A stretch of 64,000 nt of DNA from Rhizobium leucaenae USDA 9039 (GCF_000426285.1 NZ_AUFB01000004.1:1-64000); one strand, 5' to 3'. Counted from the stretch's first letter, positions 27,908 through 36,277 are shown. Notes: generated from the sequence alone by a model not told the origin. Translations and numbers: made by a program.

Positions 27908-28383
27908 CGGCGCGCCTCCATCACCAGATCCTCGACAGCCTCATCGTCCAGACGGCCATGAAGCTCGCCGTCCAGCATCGCCGACGGCGCACAGGCGCAA
28001 AGGCCGAGACAGTATACCGGCTCCAGCGTCACGCCGCCATCCAGTGTCGTCTGGTGGAAATCGATACCGAGCAATTGCTTGACCCGCTCGGCGAGCCGGT
28101 CGCCGCCCATCGACTGACAGGCTTCGGCGCGACAGAGCTTTAGCACATGCCGGCCAGCCGGATGATCGCGATAATCATGATAGAAGGTCATCACGCCATG
28201 CACTTCGGCGCGAGACAGGTTCAGCGCCTTTGCGATGAGCGGCAGCGTATCCTGCGGCACATAGCCGAACTCGTCCTGGATCCCGTGCAGGATCGGCAGG
28301 AGCGGCCCTTCCATCGACTTCATGCGGTCGATGATAACGCCGGCGCGGGCTGCGATCTCGCCCGAACCAAGATGCAAACTCAT
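27904..28383 (-). CDS. fdsG: NAD-dependent formate dehydrogenase gamma subunit
   Basis: A 159-residue NuoE-like subunit with one [2Fe-2S] cluster in a thioredoxin fold. The four ligand cysteines lie in LCRAEACQSMGG and YCLGLCACAP; the helical N-terminus contains LLPILHGIQDEFGYVP. The ATG at 28383 follows GGGAGG; an upstream ATG at 28416 is less likely. It is the first gene of the operon fdsG-fdsB-fdsA-fdhD-fdsD. A perfect palindrome lies about 100 bases upstream. Confidence 0.95.
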   Translation of the reverse strand: MSLHLGSGEIAARAGVIIDRMKSMEGPLLPILHGIQDEFGYVPQDTLPLIAKALNLSRAEVHGVMTFYHDYRDHPAGRHVLKLCRAEACQSMGGDRLAERVKQLLGIDFHQTTLDGGVTLEPVYCLGLCACAPSAMLDGELHGRLDDEAVEDLVMEARR

Positions 28384-28483
28384 AAGCAGCCTCCCAGGCT
28401 TCTCCTCTGCGAACACACGAACGCATGGCCAATGAAACGAAAATCGCAGGGAAGAACGGAGGAATCAATAACGCAGCCTCGTC

Positions 28484-28508
28484 AATCGATAGAAAATTTC
28501 TATCGATT
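28484..28508. promoter_or_regulatory. Perfect palindrome, candidate LysR operator of the fds operon
   Basis: Two perfect 12-bp arms (aatcgatagaaa and tttctatcgatt) flank one central base. The inner part reads ATAG-N7-CTAT, the spacing of LysR-type (OxyR-like) recognition sites. It lies about 100 bases upstream of the fdsG ATG and overlaps the stop codon (28500-28502) of the LysR gene transcribed in the same direction. Confidence 0.75.
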
Positions 28509-29396
28509 CTTATCTGCTTCAGCAAGCAATCGCGCCTCGTGCAACAAAGCGGAGACGAGCGGCGTGAATGGCTCGCGATGTGTCGCAACCAGGCCGACGA
28601 GATGTTCCGCATCCGGTTCCGTGATGGGGATCTTGTGAATATCAGCGGGAAAGCCGAAGGAATCCGCGATATTCTTCGGCATGATGCTCGCCCAGCGTCC
28701 GGTCTGGACGTGGGCAAACAGCACAATCATCGAATTGGACTCCAGTGTTGGCTGCACCACCGCGCCCGCTTCCGCGAGATGTCGGTTGATGATCCGGCGG
28801 TTCTGCATGTCAGCGGTCAATAGACAAAGCCGAAGATGGCCGACTTCCTTCCAGGTCACGCTTTCACGCTCGGCCAGCGGACTGCCCGCTGCCGTAATCA
28901 GATGATAGCGCTCGGCATAGAGCGGCACGCTGGTGACGCGGCCGAGCGGCTCGTTTTCGAGATAGGTGATGCCGGCGTCGATCTCGAGATTTTCGAGCAG
29001 GCTCAACACCTGCAGCGAATTGCGCGAGGTGATGGAGAAGGTGACGTCGGGATGCCGCTCCTGAAAGGGCGCCGTGATTTTCGGCACCATGGCCAGCGCC
29101 GTCGGAATGGCGGCGATGCGGATATGACCGGCAAGCCCCTTGCGCGCCGCCCGCATTTCCTCGCGCATGGTTCTGGTATCGCCGACGATGCGACGGGCCC
29201 ATTCCAGCACGCGCTGACCCTCCGGCGTCAAACCCTGAAAGCGCGAGCCGCGGCTGACGAGCATGACGCCGAGCTGATCCTCCAGCTGCCTGATCGCCGC
29301 CGACAATGTCGGCTGCGTCACGCCGCATTCCTCCGCGGCGCGGCCGAAATGCTTCTGGTTGGCAAGCGCGATGAAGAATTCCAGCTTGTCGATCAT
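28500..29396 (-). CDS. LysR-family regulator, probable fds activator
   Basis: A 298-residue LysR-type regulator. The N-terminal helix-turn-helix is LANQKHFGRAAEECGVTQPTLSAAIRQLEDQLG (residues 11-43), and the substrate-binding domain starts near residue 90 (GHIRIAAIPTALAMVP). It sits directly upstream of the formate dehydrogenase genes on the same strand, a place where the fds regulator is often found. I infer that it controls them in response to formate or a related cue. A hairpin covers its own ribosome-binding site and start codon. Confidence 0.9.
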   Translation of the reverse strand: MIDKLEFFIALANQKHFGRAAEECGVTQPTLSAAIRQLEDQLGVMLVSRGSRFQGLTPEGQRVLEWARRIVGDTRTMREEMRAARKGLAGHIRIAAIPTALAMVPKITAPFQERHPDVTFSITSRNSLQVLSLLENLEIDAGITYLENEPLGRVTSVPLYAERYHLITAAGSPLAERESVTWKEVGHLRLCLLTADMQNRRIINRHLAEAGAVVQPTLESNSMIVLFAHVQTGRWASIMPKNIADSFGFPADIHKIPITEPDAEHLVGLVATHREPFTPLVSALLHEARLLAEADKNR

Positions 29397-29423
29397 TTAA
29401 CTCTCCTGAATACGAGAGTTAAA
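29396..29423 (-). promoter_or_regulatory. Hairpin covering the LysR ribosome-binding site and start
   Basis: In the transcript direction, perfect 10-bp arms tttaactctc and gagagttaaa flank an 8-base loop. The distal arm contains the GGAGAG Shine-Dalgarno and runs to the A of the ATG. The same symmetry could also be an operator for autoregulation at the DNA level. Confidence 0.55.
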
Positions 29424-29506
29424 CGGGGCAGGCCATCAGCGCAACATTGGAAACGGGAGCGTGGCGGGAGGTGTCCGACTTGAGGCTGCACCTCTACGGA
29501 AACGCC

Positions 29507-29722
29507 TTAGAGACCTGCCTCGCCACCAGCAGATGGACGCTCCATGAAAACGGGACGGACGAGCGGCATCGCACCTTCTTCGACGGAAGCGGCATGTCTC
29601 GCACGGGCCGTTTTCTTCAGAAGTCTCGCAAAGTCGCTCAGCGACACGCGGTCAGCACGGAGCATCTGCCGGATCATCGGATCTCGCAGAACTTCCGACA
29701 TCGTCATCTCATTATTCTGCAC
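29507..29722 (-). CDS. Small hypothetical protein, GTG start
   Basis: A 71-residue soluble, basic protein that I do not recognise. The start is GTG at 29722, supported by a strong AAGGAGG eight bases upstream; a later ATG (MTMSEVL or MSEVL) is possible. The centre, SEVLRDPMIRQMLRADRVSLSDFARLLKKTARAR, looks like two amphipathic helices. No membrane segment or cysteine is present. It is downstream of the ArsR gene on the same strand but 182 bases away, so it probably has its own promoter. The strong ribosome site makes it a likely real gene. Confidence 0.65.
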   Translation of the reverse strand: MQNNEMTMSEVLRDPMIRQMLRADRVSLSDFARLLKKTARARHAASVEEGAMPLVRPVFMERPSAGGEAGL

Positions 29723-29904
29723 GGACCTATCCTCCTTATATGTCTTGGAGAAGTATTAGCGTCCCTGCATAACATTGTCGTGTCAGCCAGTTGACGATAC
29801 GATGATCAATTGAAGGCCAAAACGAGACTTCCGGAATTTCCGAGCATCTCAGGTGCCGTTCAAGTCTGACCGAAGGTCATTGCACAATTGGCCAGATGGG
29901 ATCA

Positions 29905-30240
29905 TCAGCAACCGCCGCAAAAGATCTGCTGCAGCGAATTGACCACGGTGCAGATTTCGGAACTGGCGACGGCATAGTAGACGAGCCGGCCTTGCCGGCG
30001 GGTGTCGACCAGCTTTTCCAGCCGCAACCGCGCCAGATGCTGCGAGACCACCGCCTGCTGCAGGCCGAGAAGTCCCTCGATTTCCGTCACGGTCTTCTCG
30101 CGCTTGGCCAGCATGAAGAGAATGATCAGCCGCGTCTCGTGCGACAGAGCTTTCAGCAGAATGCTCGCCCTTCGAGCGTTCGCAGCCAGTTCCTCGACAT
30201 TAGGCTCGACAGCACCGCCAGGCGGTGGAGACAGCGACAT
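29905..30240 (-). CDS. ArsR-family winged-helix regulator
   Basis: A 111-residue ArsR/SmtB-type repressor. The helix-turn-helix runs from about residue 50 to 75 (TVTEIEGLLGLQQAVVSQHLARL), after the typical LKALSHETRLIILFML. The wing is DTRRQGRLVYYAV. The only cysteines are C97, C108 and C111, the last two forming a C-terminal CGGC; the usual alpha-3 CxC metal site is absent. This could be a C-terminal metal or thiol sensor. No transporter or resistance gene lies beside it, so its target is not obvious. Confidence 0.88.
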   Translation of the reverse strand: MSLSPPPGGAVEPNVEELAANARRASILLKALSHETRLIILFMLAKREKTVTEIEGLLGLQQAVVSQHLARLRLEKLVDTRRQGRLVYYAVASSEICTVVNSLQQIFCGGC

Positions 30241-30343
30241 AGGATAGCCTCTAGTGATAAACTCACATAGAGATATGCTTATAATATTATGAGTCTATAT
30301 GCTGGCTCCAAAAGCGGCAGAACACCAAAAAAGGTCCGATTTA

Positions 30344-31117
30344 TCAGCAGATAAGCTGTCCGCCATTGATCTCGATCACCTGTCCCGTGATGTAGCCGGA
30401 AAGCGTCGGCGCGGCGAGGAAGAGATAGGCAGGCGCACAATCCTCCGATGTGCCCAGACGCTGCAACGGGATCGATCGGCGGGTCTGTTCGAGCTTGTCC
30501 TTCGACGAGTAACGCTCGTGAAAATCGGTGGCGATAGTCCCCGGCGATACACAATTCACCCGGATACCGTCCGGCGCCAGCTCGCGCGCCAATGCTTTCG
30601 AATAGGTGGCGACGAAGGCTTTGGAGGCGGAATAGATCGCCGAGCCCGGACTGCCGCCGGTCAGAGCCGAGATCGAGACCGTATTGACGATTGCCGCCTG
30701 CCCCGCCGCCCGCAATAGCGGCAACAGCGCCCTTGTGACCTCGACGACGGAGGTCTGGTTGAGCTGAACGATCCGGTCATACCACTCATCGGTCAATTCG
30801 CCGGCCGGAAAGCGGCCGACCATGGTGCCGGCATTGTTGACCAGCACATCGATGCGGTCGAACACGTCGGCAGCGGCAAGAGCAAAGTCCCTCGTTCCGC
30901 TTTCACTGGTGAAATCAGCCGGAACGAGAAAGGCACGGCGGTCGACCTCGGCCTCCAGCAGAAAATCGGGCAACTCGCGGCCGGGATCGCGGCCGACATG
31001 GACGAGGACACGTGCGCTGCAGTCGAGAAACTGCCGCGCCACCTCCAGGCCGATGCCGCGACCGGCGCCGGTGACCACGACATTGCGATTTTCGAATAGC
31101 TTCGGATGAAACACCAT
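30344..31117 (-). CDS. Short-chain dehydrogenase/reductase
   Basis: A 257-residue classical SDR, an NAD(P)-dependent oxidoreductase. It has the cofactor motif TGAGRGIG near residue 16, NNAG near 94, the catalytic Ser and the YxxxK pair in YSASKAF near 165, and the C-terminal SGYITGQVIEINGG. The usual length is 250. Its substrate cannot be predicted. It is divergent from glpR, sharing a 95-base AT-rich promoter gap. A GGGGAGG lies close before the ATG. Confidence 0.88.
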   Translation of the reverse strand: MVFHPKLFENRNVVVTGAGRGIGLEVARQFLDCSARVLVHVGRDPGRELPDFLLEAEVDRRAFLVPADFTSESGTRDFALAAADVFDRIDVLVNNAGTMVGRFPAGELTDEWYDRIVQLNQTSVVEVTRALLPLLRAAGQAAIVNTVSISALTGGSPGSAIYSASKAFVATYSKALARELAPDGIRVNCVSPGTIATDFHERYSSKDKLEQTRRSIPLQRLGTSEDCAPAYLFLAAPTLSGYITGQVIEINGGQLIC

Positions 31118-31212
31118 GACCTCCCCAAATTGCAGATTCCGCGCGTCGGCAATTGCGGAATTTTCACTTTATCATATGATGACGAAAAAACGAAAGAAAG
31201 GGAGCGTCGACA

Positions 31213-31986
31213 ATGTTCCTATCCGGACGCCAGACGGAAATTCTGGAAATCGCCAAGGCTGAGGGGCGCGTGCTGGTGGAGGAACTGGCGCTCCGCTTTT
31301 CCGTAACGCCGCAGACCATCCGCAAGGACCTGAACGATCTTTGCGACGGCCGCGTTCTATCGCGCGTCCATGGCGGCGCCATCTTTCCGGGTGGTACGGA
31401 AAACGTCAAATACGAAGCCCGCCGCTCCATCGCCGCCCCCGAAAAGCAGGCGATCGGCCGCGCCGCCGCCGGCCTGATCCCCAACAATACCTCCCTTTTC
31501 ATCAATATCGGCACCACCACAGAAGCGGTCGGAGAGGCTCTTCTCGGCCACCATGAATTGATGGTCATTACCAACAACATCAATGTCGCCAATAAGTTAC
31601 GCATCTTCCCGTCGATCGAGGTGGTCATTGCCGGCGGCGTCGTGCGCGGCTCGGACGGTGGCATAGTCGGCGAGGCCGCAGTCGACTTCATCAAGCAATT
31701 CAAGGTGGACTACGCCATCATCGGCACCTCGGCCGTCGATTCCGACGGCGCGCTTCTGGATTTCGATTTTCGCGAAGTGAAAGTCGCGCAGGCGATCATT
31801 GCCAATGCCCGCCACGTCATCCTGGTGGCCGACAGCACCAAGTTCGAACGCACCGCCCCGGTGCGCATCGGCCATCTCTCGCAAGTCCACACCTTCGTAA
31901 CCGACGAATGCCGCGTCGAGTCCGTTCGCGCCGCCGCGGCCGAACACGGCGTCCGTCTGTTGGAAACCTCCCGCCGCCAGAATTGA
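31213..31986 (+). CDS. glpR: DeoR/GlpR-family regulator, probable glycerol-3-phosphate repressor
   Basis: A 257-residue DeoR-type repressor. The N-terminal helix-turn-helix is LVEELALRFSVTPQTIRKDLNDLC (residues 21-44). The sugar-phosphate-sensing domain contains INIGTTTEAV and GGVVRGSDGGIVGEAAVDFI. This matches GlpR, which is released from DNA by glycerol-3-phosphate. glpD follows on the same strand after 117 bases, which supports that role. Overlapping palindromes in this gap may be its operator. Shine-Dalgarno GGGAG precedes the ATG. Confidence 0.9.
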   Translation: MFLSGRQTEILEIAKAEGRVLVEELALRFSVTPQTIRKDLNDLCDGRVLSRVHGGAIFPGGTENVKYEARRSIAAPEKQAIGRAAAGLIPNNTSLFINIGTTTEAVGEALLGHHELMVITNNINVANKLRIFPSIEVVIAGGVVRGSDGGIVGEAAVDFIKQFKVDYAIIGTSAVDSDGALLDFDFREVKVAQAIIANARHVILVADSTKFERTAPVRIGHLSQVHTFVTDECRVESVRAAAAEHGVRLLETSRRQN

Positions 31987-31998
31987 TCATCTCATCGC

Positions 31999-32020
31999 TT
32001 TCGTCACGAAACGTTCGTTT
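31999..32020. promoter_or_regulatory. Overlapping palindromes between glpR and glpD
   Basis: tttcgt-c-acgaaa is followed, with overlap, by aaacg-tt-cgttt, in the glpR-glpD gap. Their position about 90 bases before the glpD start makes them a candidate GlpR operator. Similarity to the enteric GlpR consensus is only loose. Confidence 0.4.
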
Positions 32021-32103
32021 GACATTCGGATTGATTTCGTTTTAGATGAATCAGTTTTCGGATTTTCCGTTTCTCGGGATGGAAAACCTTTTCGGAGGGG
32101 CGG

Positions 32104-33615
32104 GTGAGCGAGCAGATTTACGACATTTTCGTTATCGGCGGCGGCATCAACGGCTGCGGCATCGCTCGTGACGCTGCCGGACGCGGCTATAAAGTGGCTC
32201 TTGCGGAAATGAATGATTTCGCCTCCGGCACTTCGTCCGGAGCGACCAAGCTCATCCATGGCGGCTTGCGCTATCTCGAACATTACGAATTCCGTCTCGT
32301 GCGCGAGTCGCTGATGGAGCGTGAAGTGCTCTGGGCGATGGCGCCGCACATCATCTGGCCGATGCGTTTCGTGCTGCCCTATCACAAGGGCGGCATCCGC
32401 CCGGCCTGGCTCATCCGCCTTGGCCTTTTTCTCTATGATCATCTCGGTGGACGAAAGCTGCTGCCCCCGACCGCTACGCTCGACATGAAGAAGGATCCGG
32501 CGGGAAAACCGCTGAAGGCGCTGTTCACCAAGGCTTTCGAATATTCCGACGGCTGGGTGGACGACGCCCGCATGGTCGTGCTCAACGCCCGCGACGCGGC
32601 CGATCGCGGCGCAACCATCATGCCGCGGACCAAGGTAACCTCTGCTCGCCGCGAAGGTGCTGCCTGGACGATCGAAACGCAGGATACCATTACCGGCGAG
32701 AAGCGCGCGTTACAGTCGCGCATGCTCGTCAACGCCGCCGGCCCCTGGGTCGATCATGTTCTGTCCGACGCGTTCGGCAAGAATCAGGTGCACAATGTTC
32801 GCCTCGTGCAGGGCAGCCATATCATCGTCCGCAAGAAGTTCGACGATCCCCGCGCCTATTTCTTCCAGAATCCGGATAACCGCATCATCTTCGCCATCCC
32901 CTACGAACAGGATTTCACCCTGATCGGTACGACGGACCGCGACTACAAGGATGATCCGAAGGATGTGAGGATTTCCGACGAGGAAACCACCTACCTCTGC
33001 AATGCCGCCAGCGAATATTTCAAGGAGCCGGTGCGCCGCGAGGACATCGTCTGGACCTACTCCGCCGTACGCCCGCTCTATGACGACGGCGCCTCGAAGG
33101 CGCAGGAAGCGACGCGCGATTACGTGCTGAAGGTCGAAGGCGCCGAAGGTCAGGCGCCGTTGCTGAACGTCTTCGGCGGCAAGCTCACTACCTATCGCCG
33201 CCTTAGCGAACATGCGCTGGAAAAGATCGGCGAAGTCATCGGCTTGAAAGGTACGCCGTGGACGGCCAAGAGCTCCCTTCCGGGCGGCGACTTCCCGGTG
33301 CGCGGCTATGAGGCCGAAGTCACCAAGCTGAAGGCGCGCTATCCTTTCCTCGCCGACCCGCATGCCCGCCGGCTGGTGCGCCGGTACGGCACCCGCGCCG
33401 CCATGCTTCTCGGAGATGCGAAGACCACGGCGGACCTTGGCCGTCACTTCGGCAGCGATCTCTATGAGGCGGAAGTCCGCTATCTCATGGCGCATGAATG
33501 GGCCTATACCGCCGCCGACGTCCTCTGGCGCCGTTCGAAGAAGGGCCTCTATCTTTCGAAGGATGAAGCCGCCGCGCTGGATGATTATATGGCCGGCACG
33601 CGCGTTCATGCCTGA
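32104..33615 (+). CDS. glpD: Glycerol-3-phosphate dehydrogenase (aerobic)
   Basis: A 503-residue FAD enzyme that oxidises glycerol-3-phosphate to dihydroxyacetone phosphate at the inner membrane and feeds electrons to quinone. The FAD-binding motif FVIGGGINGCGIARDAAGRG is at residues 9-28. SSGATKLIHGGLRYLE and the C-terminal GGKLTTYRRLSEHAL are family signatures. The start is GTG at 32104 with GGAGGGG upstream. It is downstream of glpR; no glpK or glpF appears in the window. Confidence 0.95.
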   Translation: MSEQIYDIFVIGGGINGCGIARDAAGRGYKVALAEMNDFASGTSSGATKLIHGGLRYLEHYEFRLVRESLMEREVLWAMAPHIIWPMRFVLPYHKGGIRPAWLIRLGLFLYDHLGGRKLLPPTATLDMKKDPAGKPLKALFTKAFEYSDGWVDDARMVVLNARDAADRGATIMPRTKVTSARREGAAWTIETQDTITGEKRALQSRMLVNAAGPWVDHVLSDAFGKNQVHNVRLVQGSHIIVRKKFDDPRAYFFQNPDNRIIFAIPYEQDFTLIGTTDRDYKDDPKDVRISDEETTYLCNAASEYFKEPVRREDIVWTYSAVRPLYDDGASKAQEATRDYVLKVEGAEGQAPLLNVFGGKLTTYRRLSEHALEKIGEVIGLKGTPWTAKSSLPGGDFPVRGYEAEVTKLKARYPFLADPHARRLVRRYGTRAAMLLGDAKTTADLGRHFGSDLYEAEVRYLMAHEWAYTAADVLWRRSKKGLYLSKDEAAALDDYMAGTRVHA

Positions 33616-33684
33616 GTAGGCGAAGGCTTCAGCCGAATTCCCCACAAGTGCCTCGGGATCAGCCGAGCGCCATTGGCTTCGGGG

Positions 33685-34143
33685 TTATGGATCCAACAGA
33701 CGCGGCCCAGGCCCTTCTTTTGCCAGCTCATCCCAGGGATTGCGCAGCGGACAGCTCTGCATCGAGAGGCAACCGCAGCCGATGCAGCCGTCAAGCTTAT
33801 CGCGTAGGCCCTGCAGCCGCCTGATCCTGTTGTCGAGATCATCCTTCCACCGCGCCGAAAGCGCCCGCCAATCGGCGCCTGTCGGTGTCCGGCTTTGCGG
33901 CAGCGTATCAAGTGCCGCCTGAATCTCCGCAAGCGGAATGCCGACACGCTGCGCCACCTTGATGACCGCCACCCGGCGCAACACCTCGCGGGCGTAACGC
34001 CGCTGATTGCCGCGGCTGCGATGGCTCTCGATCAGTCCCTTTGCCTCGTAGAAATGCAGCGCCGAAACCGCAATGCCGCTGCGCGCTGCCACCTCGCCCA
34101 CCGCCAATAATTTGGAAAATTCATCGGATTCGATTTTTCCCAT
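33685..34143 (-). CDS. soxR: Redox-sensitive transcriptional activator SoxR
   Basis: A 152-residue MerR-family regulator with a [2Fe-2S] cluster that is oxidised by redox-cycling compounds or superoxide. The winged helix-turn-helix (residues 14-45: VGEVAARSGIAVSALHFYEAKGL) and the dimer helix are followed by the four cluster cysteines C120, C123, C125 and C131 in CIGCGCLSMQSC. No soxS is present, as expected outside enterics, where SoxR acts directly on its target genes. A SoxR box lies in the gap to the divergent flavin reductase. Confidence 0.95.
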   Translation of the reverse strand: MGKIESDEFSKLLAVGEVAARSGIAVSALHFYEAKGLIESHRSRGNQRRYAREVLRRVAVIKVAQRVGIPLAEIQAALDTLPQSRTPTGADWRALSARWKDDLDNRIRRLQGLRDKLDGCIGCGCLSMQSCPLRNPWDELAKEGPGPRLLDP

Positions 34144-34152
34144 AATGAGCCC

Positions 34153-34183
34153 TTGACCTCAACTTTACTTGAGGTTCTATAGG
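34153..34183 (+). promoter_or_regulatory. SoxR box within a 19-bp-spaced promoter
   Basis: The 18-bp dyad CCTCAACTTTACTTGAGG at 34157-34174 differs at two positions from the consensus SoxR box. It lies between -35 TTGACC (34153-34158) and -10 TATAGG (34178-34183), separated by 19 bases, the over-long spacing that MerR-type activators require. The promoter points to the flavin reductase gene, 34 bases upstream of its ATG. Confidence 0.9.
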
Positions 34184-34217
34184 TCCTGCTCCCAAGCGCG
34201 TAAAGCAGGAGCAACGC

Positions 34218-34793
34218 ATGACAGAACCAACCCGCCTGGCAATTCTCTACGGCAGCACCCGCAAGGGTCGACTATGTGACCGCGTGGTCAATTGGGTCGT
34301 CCGTGAGCTGGCGAACTATCCATTGATCGATCTCGATATTATCGATCCATTGGAATTCGGCCTGCCGGTCCAGCACGACAAGGAGCATCCGGCTGTCGCG
34401 GATCTCGCCGAGCGGCTCTCCGAGGCGGACGCCTTCATCGTCGTCACGCCGGAATACAATCACAGCTTCACGGCCGCGCTGAAATTCGTGCTCGATCTCG
34501 TTTACGAGCCATGGCAGGGCAAGCCGGTCGCCTTCATCTCCTACGGCGGCATTTCCGGCGGGCTTCGCGCCGTCGAACAGTTGCGGCTGGTCTTTGCAGA
34601 ACTGCATGCCGTCACGGTGCGCGACACCGTCAGCTTCGCCAATCCATGGGGCCGGTTCGCAGAAGACGGCTCTCTCGAAAACCCGATCGAAGCCCGTCGA
34701 GCGCTGGTACAGATGATGGCGCGGCTGAATTGGTGGAGCGCGGCCTTGAAACCAGCCCGGGCAACGCGCCCCTATCGCTCCATCGCCGCCTGA
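34218..34793 (+). CDS. NADPH-dependent FMN reductase
   Basis: A 191-residue flavodoxin-like reductase that reduces FMN, quinones or similar acceptors with NAD(P)H. The N-terminal phosphate-binding loop is ILYGSTRKGRLCD, the flavin loop is VVTPEYNHSFTAALKFVLD, and SYGGISGGLRAVEQLR follows. The divergent soxR and a SoxR-controlled promoter in front of it make it a redox-cycler response gene, perhaps detoxifying quinones or azo compounds. That substrate role is inferred. Confidence 0.9.
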   Translation: MTEPTRLAILYGSTRKGRLCDRVVNWVVRELANYPLIDLDIIDPLEFGLPVQHDKEHPAVADLAERLSEADAFIVVTPEYNHSFTAALKFVLDLVYEPWQGKPVAFISYGGISGGLRAVEQLRLVFAELHAVTVRDTVSFANPWGRFAEDGSLENPIEARRALVQMMARLNWWSAALKPARATRPYRSIAA

Positions 34794-34853
34794 TCGCCTT
34801 CAGCAATATTCGAATCCGGTCTTTCGTTTCTGGCAGGTACGGAAGAGCGGCTT

Positions 34854-34887
34854 GACGCCCGAACCTGGCGTTTCAGGTTCGGGCGTC
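34854..34887 (+). terminator. Strong hairpin after the flavin reductase gene
   Basis: Perfect 14-bp arms gacgcccgaacctg / caggttcgggcgtc enclose a 6-base loop. Only a weak T tract follows, so it may end the transcript with help or protect its 3' end. Confidence 0.6.
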
Positions 34888-34978
34888 TGTTAGGCACTCA
34901 GAAGTTTACCTTGCCGGAACGCCGCACTTGCCGAAGTCGACTCGATGACCTAACCCAAAGGAAGGCAGTTTCGGCGGT

Positions 34979-36235
34979 ATGGGGATGGAGAACGAGAAAC
35001 GTCTGGGAGGAGCGGATTTCATGCGCGCCGTCGCATGTCTGATGGTGCTCGTTCACCATCTTTCGCTTCGAATGGATTTCAACAAGATTCCGCCGGCCTT
35101 AGACCTAACCTTCATATTGGCGCGCTTCGGCAATCACGGCGTCACGGTCTTCTTCGTTCTCAGCGGCTTTCTTCTCTCGCGCCCCTTCTGGCTGGCCCTG
35201 GATAGAGCCCAGCCCTTACCGTCATTGAAGACCTACACCATGCGCCGCGCCGCGCGCATCCTGCCGGGATTCTGGTTTGCCCTCACGGTCGGCTTCGTGC
35301 TCAGCTTCACGATCTATAGATTTCCGCTCGATGGAGAGCTGGTCGGCCGCTATATCGCCGGCTTTTTCCTGATGAGCCAATGGCATTGGCGCACCTTTTT
35401 TCCGGTGCAGGGTGACGGTCCATTGTGGTCGATCCCCTTCGAGACGACTTGCTATGTGCTTTTGCCGATCGGCTTTCTGCTGCTGTTTTATGCGGTGCCG
35501 AGATCACGCTCCGTTCTCGTCAGCCGCCTGCTCTGGATCGGCGTCATCGCAGTCTCCCTGATCGGCCATTGGCTGGTGGCGACCTATCTGCCGACGGACA
35601 CCGTCGGGCGGGGGTGGCAATATGGCTTCCAGGGTGGCGCCAAGGAATGGATGCCACGCTTCAATCCCATCGGCTTCTTTGCGATATTTGCGATCGGGGC
35701 GCTGGCCGCCGGAATCCAGACCATCCTCCCGGCCCGCCGCTCGGCAATCTACGACGTCATCGGAGCACTCGCGATCGTCATGGGCGCATGGCAATTGCCG
35801 CAGTCCGTCGGCGGCGCATCGGAAGGCTATGCCTGGCTTGGCATTCCCTATCAATTCCCGCTGCTTCCCCTGGCGGCCGCCATCGCCCTTTGCACGCTGC
35901 CGCAATCGCTGCTGCTGGCAAAGCTGCTCGACAATCGTCTCAGCCGCTATGTCGCGACGGTCTCCTTCGGCGTCTATATCTGGCAGGATATCGTGCTGAC
36001 GCTGATGACCACGCTTTTCACCTGGACCTTCGGCACCGGCTCAAGTGATGTGCTCCGCGGCTGGATCACATCGAGCCTCGTCGCAACCGTCATCATCTTC
36101 ACGATCGGAACTGCCAGCTATTTCTTACTGGAACGCCCGGTCATCCGCTGGGCTCGCAGGCGCGAGCAGACCGGACGCATATCGCCCCTATCCGAGAAAA
36201 AAGCCGTCCAACGGAAACCGTTGGGCGGCAAATAA
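34979..36235 (+). CDS. Acyltransferase-3 family membrane protein
   Basis: A 418-residue polytopic protein with about ten membrane helices of the acyltransferase-3 (OafA/NodX-type) family, which O-acylates exported polysaccharides, lipid A or similar molecules. The N-terminal DFMRAVACLMVLVHHLSLR carries the HH motif, FFVLSGFLLSRPFW follows, and GPLWSIPFETTCY is the conserved WSxxxE loop. The acceptor is unknown. A second ATG two codons later is a possible start. A hairpin with arms ccgtccaacgg / ccgttgggcgg overlaps the last codons. Confidence 0.87.
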   Translation: MGMENEKRLGGADFMRAVACLMVLVHHLSLRMDFNKIPPALDLTFILARFGNHGVTVFFVLSGFLLSRPFWLALDRAQPLPSLKTYTMRRAARILPGFWFALTVGFVLSFTIYRFPLDGELVGRYIAGFFLMSQWHWRTFFPVQGDGPLWSIPFETTCYVLLPIGFLLLFYAVPRSRSVLVSRLLWIGVIAVSLIGHWLVATYLPTDTVGRGWQYGFQGGAKEWMPRFNPIGFFAIFAIGALAAGIQTILPARRSAIYDVIGALAIVMGAWQLPQSVGGASEGYAWLGIPYQFPLLPLAAAIALCTLPQSLLLAKLLDNRLSRYVATVSFGVYIWQDIVLTLMTTLFTWTFGTGSSDVLRGWITSSLVATVIIFTIGTASYFLLERPVIRWARRREQTGRISPLSEKKAVQRKPLGGK

Positions 36236-36277
36236 GGTGGGAAACGAAACCCGACCGGGGAGAGGCCGAGCATCATG

